Assembly (NCBI GenBank): GCA_000708835.1
Contig: DF237778.1
Span: forward strand, 10,099 to 31,082
Reading direction: 5' to 3'
DNA from: Klebsormidium nitens
Taxonomy: Eukaryota > Streptophyta > Klebsormidiophyceae > Klebsormidiales > Klebsormidiaceae
DNA length: 20,984 nucleotides
This document shows, piece after piece, positions 18,171-20,984 of the stretch (positions within the stretch are counted from its first letter, which is position 1; each line of letters opens with the position of its first letter). Both the position numbers and the translations under genes were made by a program. Below the pieces are notes generated by a model that saw only the letters and a program-made list of their open reading frames with translations, ran no database searches and was not told the DNA's origin.

Positions 18171-18948
18171 GGGACAAGGCAAAGCGTTCAAGCTCTCGTG
18201 GGCTCGGCCCCTCCTCGAGCGCCCTCTTGACACCGCGCCTCGACGGAGCGGCCGCCTTGGGCTCACGGCAGTACGGGCAGGGGGCGAGATCCCTCCTTTG
18301 CACGAAGAATTGGTGGCCGCCCTCGCTCGCCTCCTCCCCCGACCGTACCTCCCGAACCTCTTTCGTGCTGGGGAACACTTCGTACTTTGTGAAGAGTTCT
18401 TGCTGAGGAACAGGGCCCCCGGTCGCGCTCGAAAGAAAGGGGCTCCCCTCTTCGTACTGGGCCTCCACGCACCGCAAACACAGGAGGTGGCCCCCTCCAC
18501 CTCGGCAGATCAGTGCCCCACCCCGGTTCCGTTTCCGCTCCCATATGGAGGGCTCGCTCCCCCGGGCGTAGACCGCTCCCTTTCCGCCACAGGTGCGCCC
18601 GATGCATGTTGACCCAAAGCCGCCCCGAGCAAAGGCCCCGGCAGGCCGCAAGCTGAAGGCGAGTCCGTAGTCGATTGCGAAGTCGGCGGCTCCCTGCTTG
18701 GCCGCATAGGAGGGGCGGCCTCCTCGCACGCCCCCAGCATTCGGCAAGGGAGGCACAGCCGCCGGGACGCTCCTGATGTCGCTGAAGACTGGAGCCGGTC
18801 CTTCGAAGTGGACTGCCGCACAACTCCTGACGGCTTGACCGGCTTTCAAGGTCTCGTGAAGGGTCGCCGAGGCCGCAGGGGTGGTCGATGCGATGAGCAC
18901 GACGCCAGAGGATTCTTTTTCGTCACGGGACGCCGTCACGAGATTCAT
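18130..18948 (-). CDS. Convergent Cys-rich (RING/FYVE-like?) protein
   Basis: Within a 627-codon open frame (19092 to 17209) only the part from about MNLVTASRDEKESSGVVLIA to RELERFALSRRRTPSSP looks like protein. It contains TCIGRTCGGKG, ALICRGGGGHLLCLRCVEAQ and, about 75 residues later, LAPCPYCREPK. A C...CxxC...CPYC layout recalls RING-type or treble-clef zinc fingers. Third-position GC slightly favours this strand over the + frame at 18145-18612. The end is uncertain and probably spliced. It faces the Cys-rich gene on the + strand tail to tail with possible overlap. No family assigned. Confidence 0.45.
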
Positions 18949-19092
18949 CCTGGCACCGGAGAGAAAGCTTTGAGTTTGAGCCGGGTTCGATGGCCCTAAG
19001 TCCCGGCGACCCTCTTGGGATTGCAAAGGGGGCGACTCTGTTTTGGAAAGAAACGACCGCCTTTCACGACCTCCTTCCGTTATGCGAGCCAT

Positions 19093-19299
19093 GCTTGTAG
19101 CTTGCTGACCACGCTTATTGGCAAAATCTGTACCATAGTGGCAGTACGTGACTCAGTGCTGGCAAAGGACGGCGAGATCTGGCAGCGACCAGAGGCGCAA
19201 AGAACTTATTTTTCCAATGATGGGCCTTTTGGGCAACTCAACGCTCTTCCAGAAACTCTCGTAGACGACTAGTCCGGCCATACCTTGCAACTTGCATGT
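19093..19299. other. Short intergenic segment before the right-hand repeat array
   Basis: No convincing gene. The ORF at 19015-19272 has no motif and partly overlaps the start of the - strand gene. The GGCCATACC spacer of the repeat family begins near 19277. Confidence 0.4.
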
Positions 19300-20298
19300 G
19301 TACCAGAAAAGGATCCGTTATGTTCTAAAGATATAATACAGCGTTTCCTGGTACAGGCCCATTGTGCGTTGGATGGTTGGAAGTCGGGGGGCCGGCCATA
19401 CCCTGCAACTTGCATGTGTACCAAAAAAGGACCCATTAGATTCTTTAGATGTAATACAGCGTTTCCTGGTACACGTTCACGACTCCCTCTGAGCTGTGCC
19501 TCGAATGCAAAGCTCACAGCGTTTTGAGGGGCCGGCCATGCCTGCCAGGATGTACCAGAGACCAACCCATTAGATTCTTTAGAAGTAATACAGCGTTTCC
19601 TGGTACAGGCCCATTGTGCACTGGATGGTCGGAAGTTGGGGCCGGCCATACCCTGCAACTTGAAGGTGTACCAGGAAAGACACATTACATTCTTTAGAAG
19701 TAACACAGCGTTTCTTGGTACACGTTCACGACTCCCTCTGAGAGCTCTGTCTTCTGAATGAAAAAGCTCACACCGTTTGAGGGGCCGGCCATGCCTGCCA
19801 GGATGTACCAGGAAATGCCCATTAGATTCCGTCCAGTGAGAAATAGTACAGTATCGCTTGCCACGGTACACACGATCGTTCCCTGAGTCGAAAGAATTCT
19901 GCAATATGTCACCGGGTGTCCCGCCGCCAGAAAGCTCCAGCGGCCTCAAACCTTTTGCAGGGCCGGCCATGCCCCGCAAGATGTACCAGAAAACGCCCAA
20001 TAGATTCTTAAGAAGTAATACGGCGTTTCTTGATACGGGCTGACTGTGCGCTGAATGGCTGGACTTGCGCTTGCAGAGGGGCTGCAAGCCCCCTGCAAGC
20101 CCGACCATGCCCAGCAAGATGTACCAAAAAAAGCCCATTAGATTCTTAAGAAAGTAATACGCCATTTCTTGGTACATTCAGATTGTGCGCTGGATGGCTG
20201 GACTTGCGCTTGAGGGGCTGCAAGCCCGGCCATGCCCCGCAAGATGTACCAGAAAGCCCATTAGGTTCTTAAGAAAGTAATACGCCATTTCTTGGTAC
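19300..20298. repeat. Right-hand foldback-repeat array (eight units)
   Basis: Foldbacks of about 55 bp lie at 19300-19354, 19418-19472, 19552-19606, 19668-19721, 19805-19869, 19983-20036, 20121-20175 and 20246-20298. The core is GTACCAGAAAAxGCCCATTAG...GCGTTTCCTGGTAC with a central TTCTTTAGAA or TTCTTAAGAA. Spacers carry GGGGCCGGCCAT(A/G)CC. The first four alternate between two spacer types, giving a dimer of about 252 bp. The 302-residue antisense ORF over the array is repeat-derived. Confidence 0.9.
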
Positions 20299-20582
20299 AG
20301 CACTTCGGCGATCTCATTTTTAGATGGCAAATTTGACCGGTCTTCAGTACGTCATCCAGTTTGGAGGCACCACTGAGGTACCTCACAATTCAAGTTCATG
20401 ATTTATTCTCCAGAAACCATTGAACTGAAGCCAAGAGGGGCTGGTGGGGACCTGGTGGCGTCACTTCAAATGACTTGGAGTCTACGGAATCCTGGTGGCA
20501 TGCTACAAGAATCTCTTGGAGTTTGACTGTACCAGAAGACGACCTACTAGTGAAGTCAGTGTTACTCTTTCCACTTGAGTAG
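20299..20582. other. Non-coding segment after the right array
   Basis: No supported gene. Several TGGTGGCGTCACTT/GGTGGCATGCTAC-like words occur without a clear repeat structure. Confidence 0.35.
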
Positions 20583-20984
20583 TCTACTGCTGCCAGCCAG
20601 CCTTGTAGCACCGTGACTCAATCTCTAAGCTGTGACAGTGACTTCAAAAGTAAACCATCGTCGCATTGCTCACCTCCTGCCAAAAGGAAGACGCGTGCAC
20701 TTCCCCCTCCAGCTCGCCCATGCTCGTGGCACCACACAATGCAGGACCAGCTCAGTCCCAGCTCAGTCTGGCAAGCTGCAAGCCAGGCTGCCAGGCTCGA
20801 TCGTGACCATACTGACTGCAACTCCGACTCGGCGCGGCGGCGCATAGCTTATGAGATGCAGGGACGTACCGGGCACTTTCTGCACTTTTCAGCCGAATCT
20901 TGGATCGACGGCATTCGGATGCCCCCGGCCCATCGGACGGCTGAGAAAGTTGGGTGGGATCTCAGCCTCGCGCCGCCCCGGCCC
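20583..20984 (+). CDS. Partial exon-like frame running off the right end
   Basis: A frame open for 134 codons from after a TAG (20580) continues to the last base. It reads a basic patch PPAKRKTRALPPP (NLS-like), then SPSSVWQAASQAARLDRD, ARRRIAYEMQGRTGHFLHFS and WIDGIRMPPAHRTAEKVGWD. GC rises sharply towards the end, as in the exons elsewhere in the window. No family is recognised. A competing antisense ORF (20618-20845) looks less ordered. The gene's 3' part lies outside the window. Confidence 0.45.

Noticed and set aside
19269-20177. A 302-residue antisense ORF over the right array
   Set aside because: It reads the same foldback repeats in another orientation, switches between frames of the repeat, and has no independent domain.
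2993-20298. CRISPR array interpretation of the regularly spaced palindromic repeats
   Set aside because: Units are diverged foldbacks with conserved, not unique, spacers, the spacing is irregular, the context is intron-rich and eukaryotic, and no cas genes are present.

Overview
The window looks like nuclear DNA from an intron-rich eukaryote. Many exons can be chained through GT(A/G)AG donors and (T/C)GCAG acceptors that keep reading phase. A Ty3/gypsy chromovirus with a C-terminal chromodomain, GC-rich exons and dispersed foldback repeats fit the green lineage, perhaps a streptophyte alga such as Klebsormidium. The organism is a guess; the eukaryotic nature is well supported.

Layout: (1) 178-1413 is the integrase-chromodomain end of a 5'-truncated Ty3/gypsy element, followed by about 1.1 kb without a gene. 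(2) From about 2.5 to 15.8 kb I assemble one large split gene of roughly 20 exons on the + strand (about 1,800 to 1,870 codons). In order it carries a GRF-like zinc finger, a variable linker, a 2A-like ribosome-skipping motif, an acidic/Ser-Pro linker of small exons, an archaeo-eukaryotic primase (AEP) domain, a UL52-like zinc module, and an SF2 helicase of the herpesvirus origin-binding-protein type with a long C-terminal region. (3) Three consecutive introns in the linker (6.1-7.8 kb) hold antisense small ORFs. Two are tandem copies of a phage-like protein, duplicated together with the sense exon they sit beside. (4) 16.1-18.9 kb has an unassigned ORF, a locus joining a recombinase-core-like helical module to a Cys-rich protein, and a convergent Cys-rich gene on the - strand. 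(5) 19.3-20.3 kb is an array of about 55-bp foldbacks; the same family fills introns or flanks of the large gene at 3.0-3.4, 4.06-5.1, 8.9 and 10.0-10.3 kb. (6) An exon-like frame on the + strand runs off the right end.

How it may work: primase plus origin-binding helicase in one polypeptide, behind a possible 2A separation point, would form a self-contained replication-initiation module like those of herpesviruses and large DNA viruses. This suggests either a captured viral replication gene or an autonomous mobile element. Three changes, each equal to one lost base, plus an in-frame TAG interrupt the helicase half. This copy is therefore either decaying or affected by sequence errors. Exon joins are inferred from phase and splice consensus, not from transcripts.
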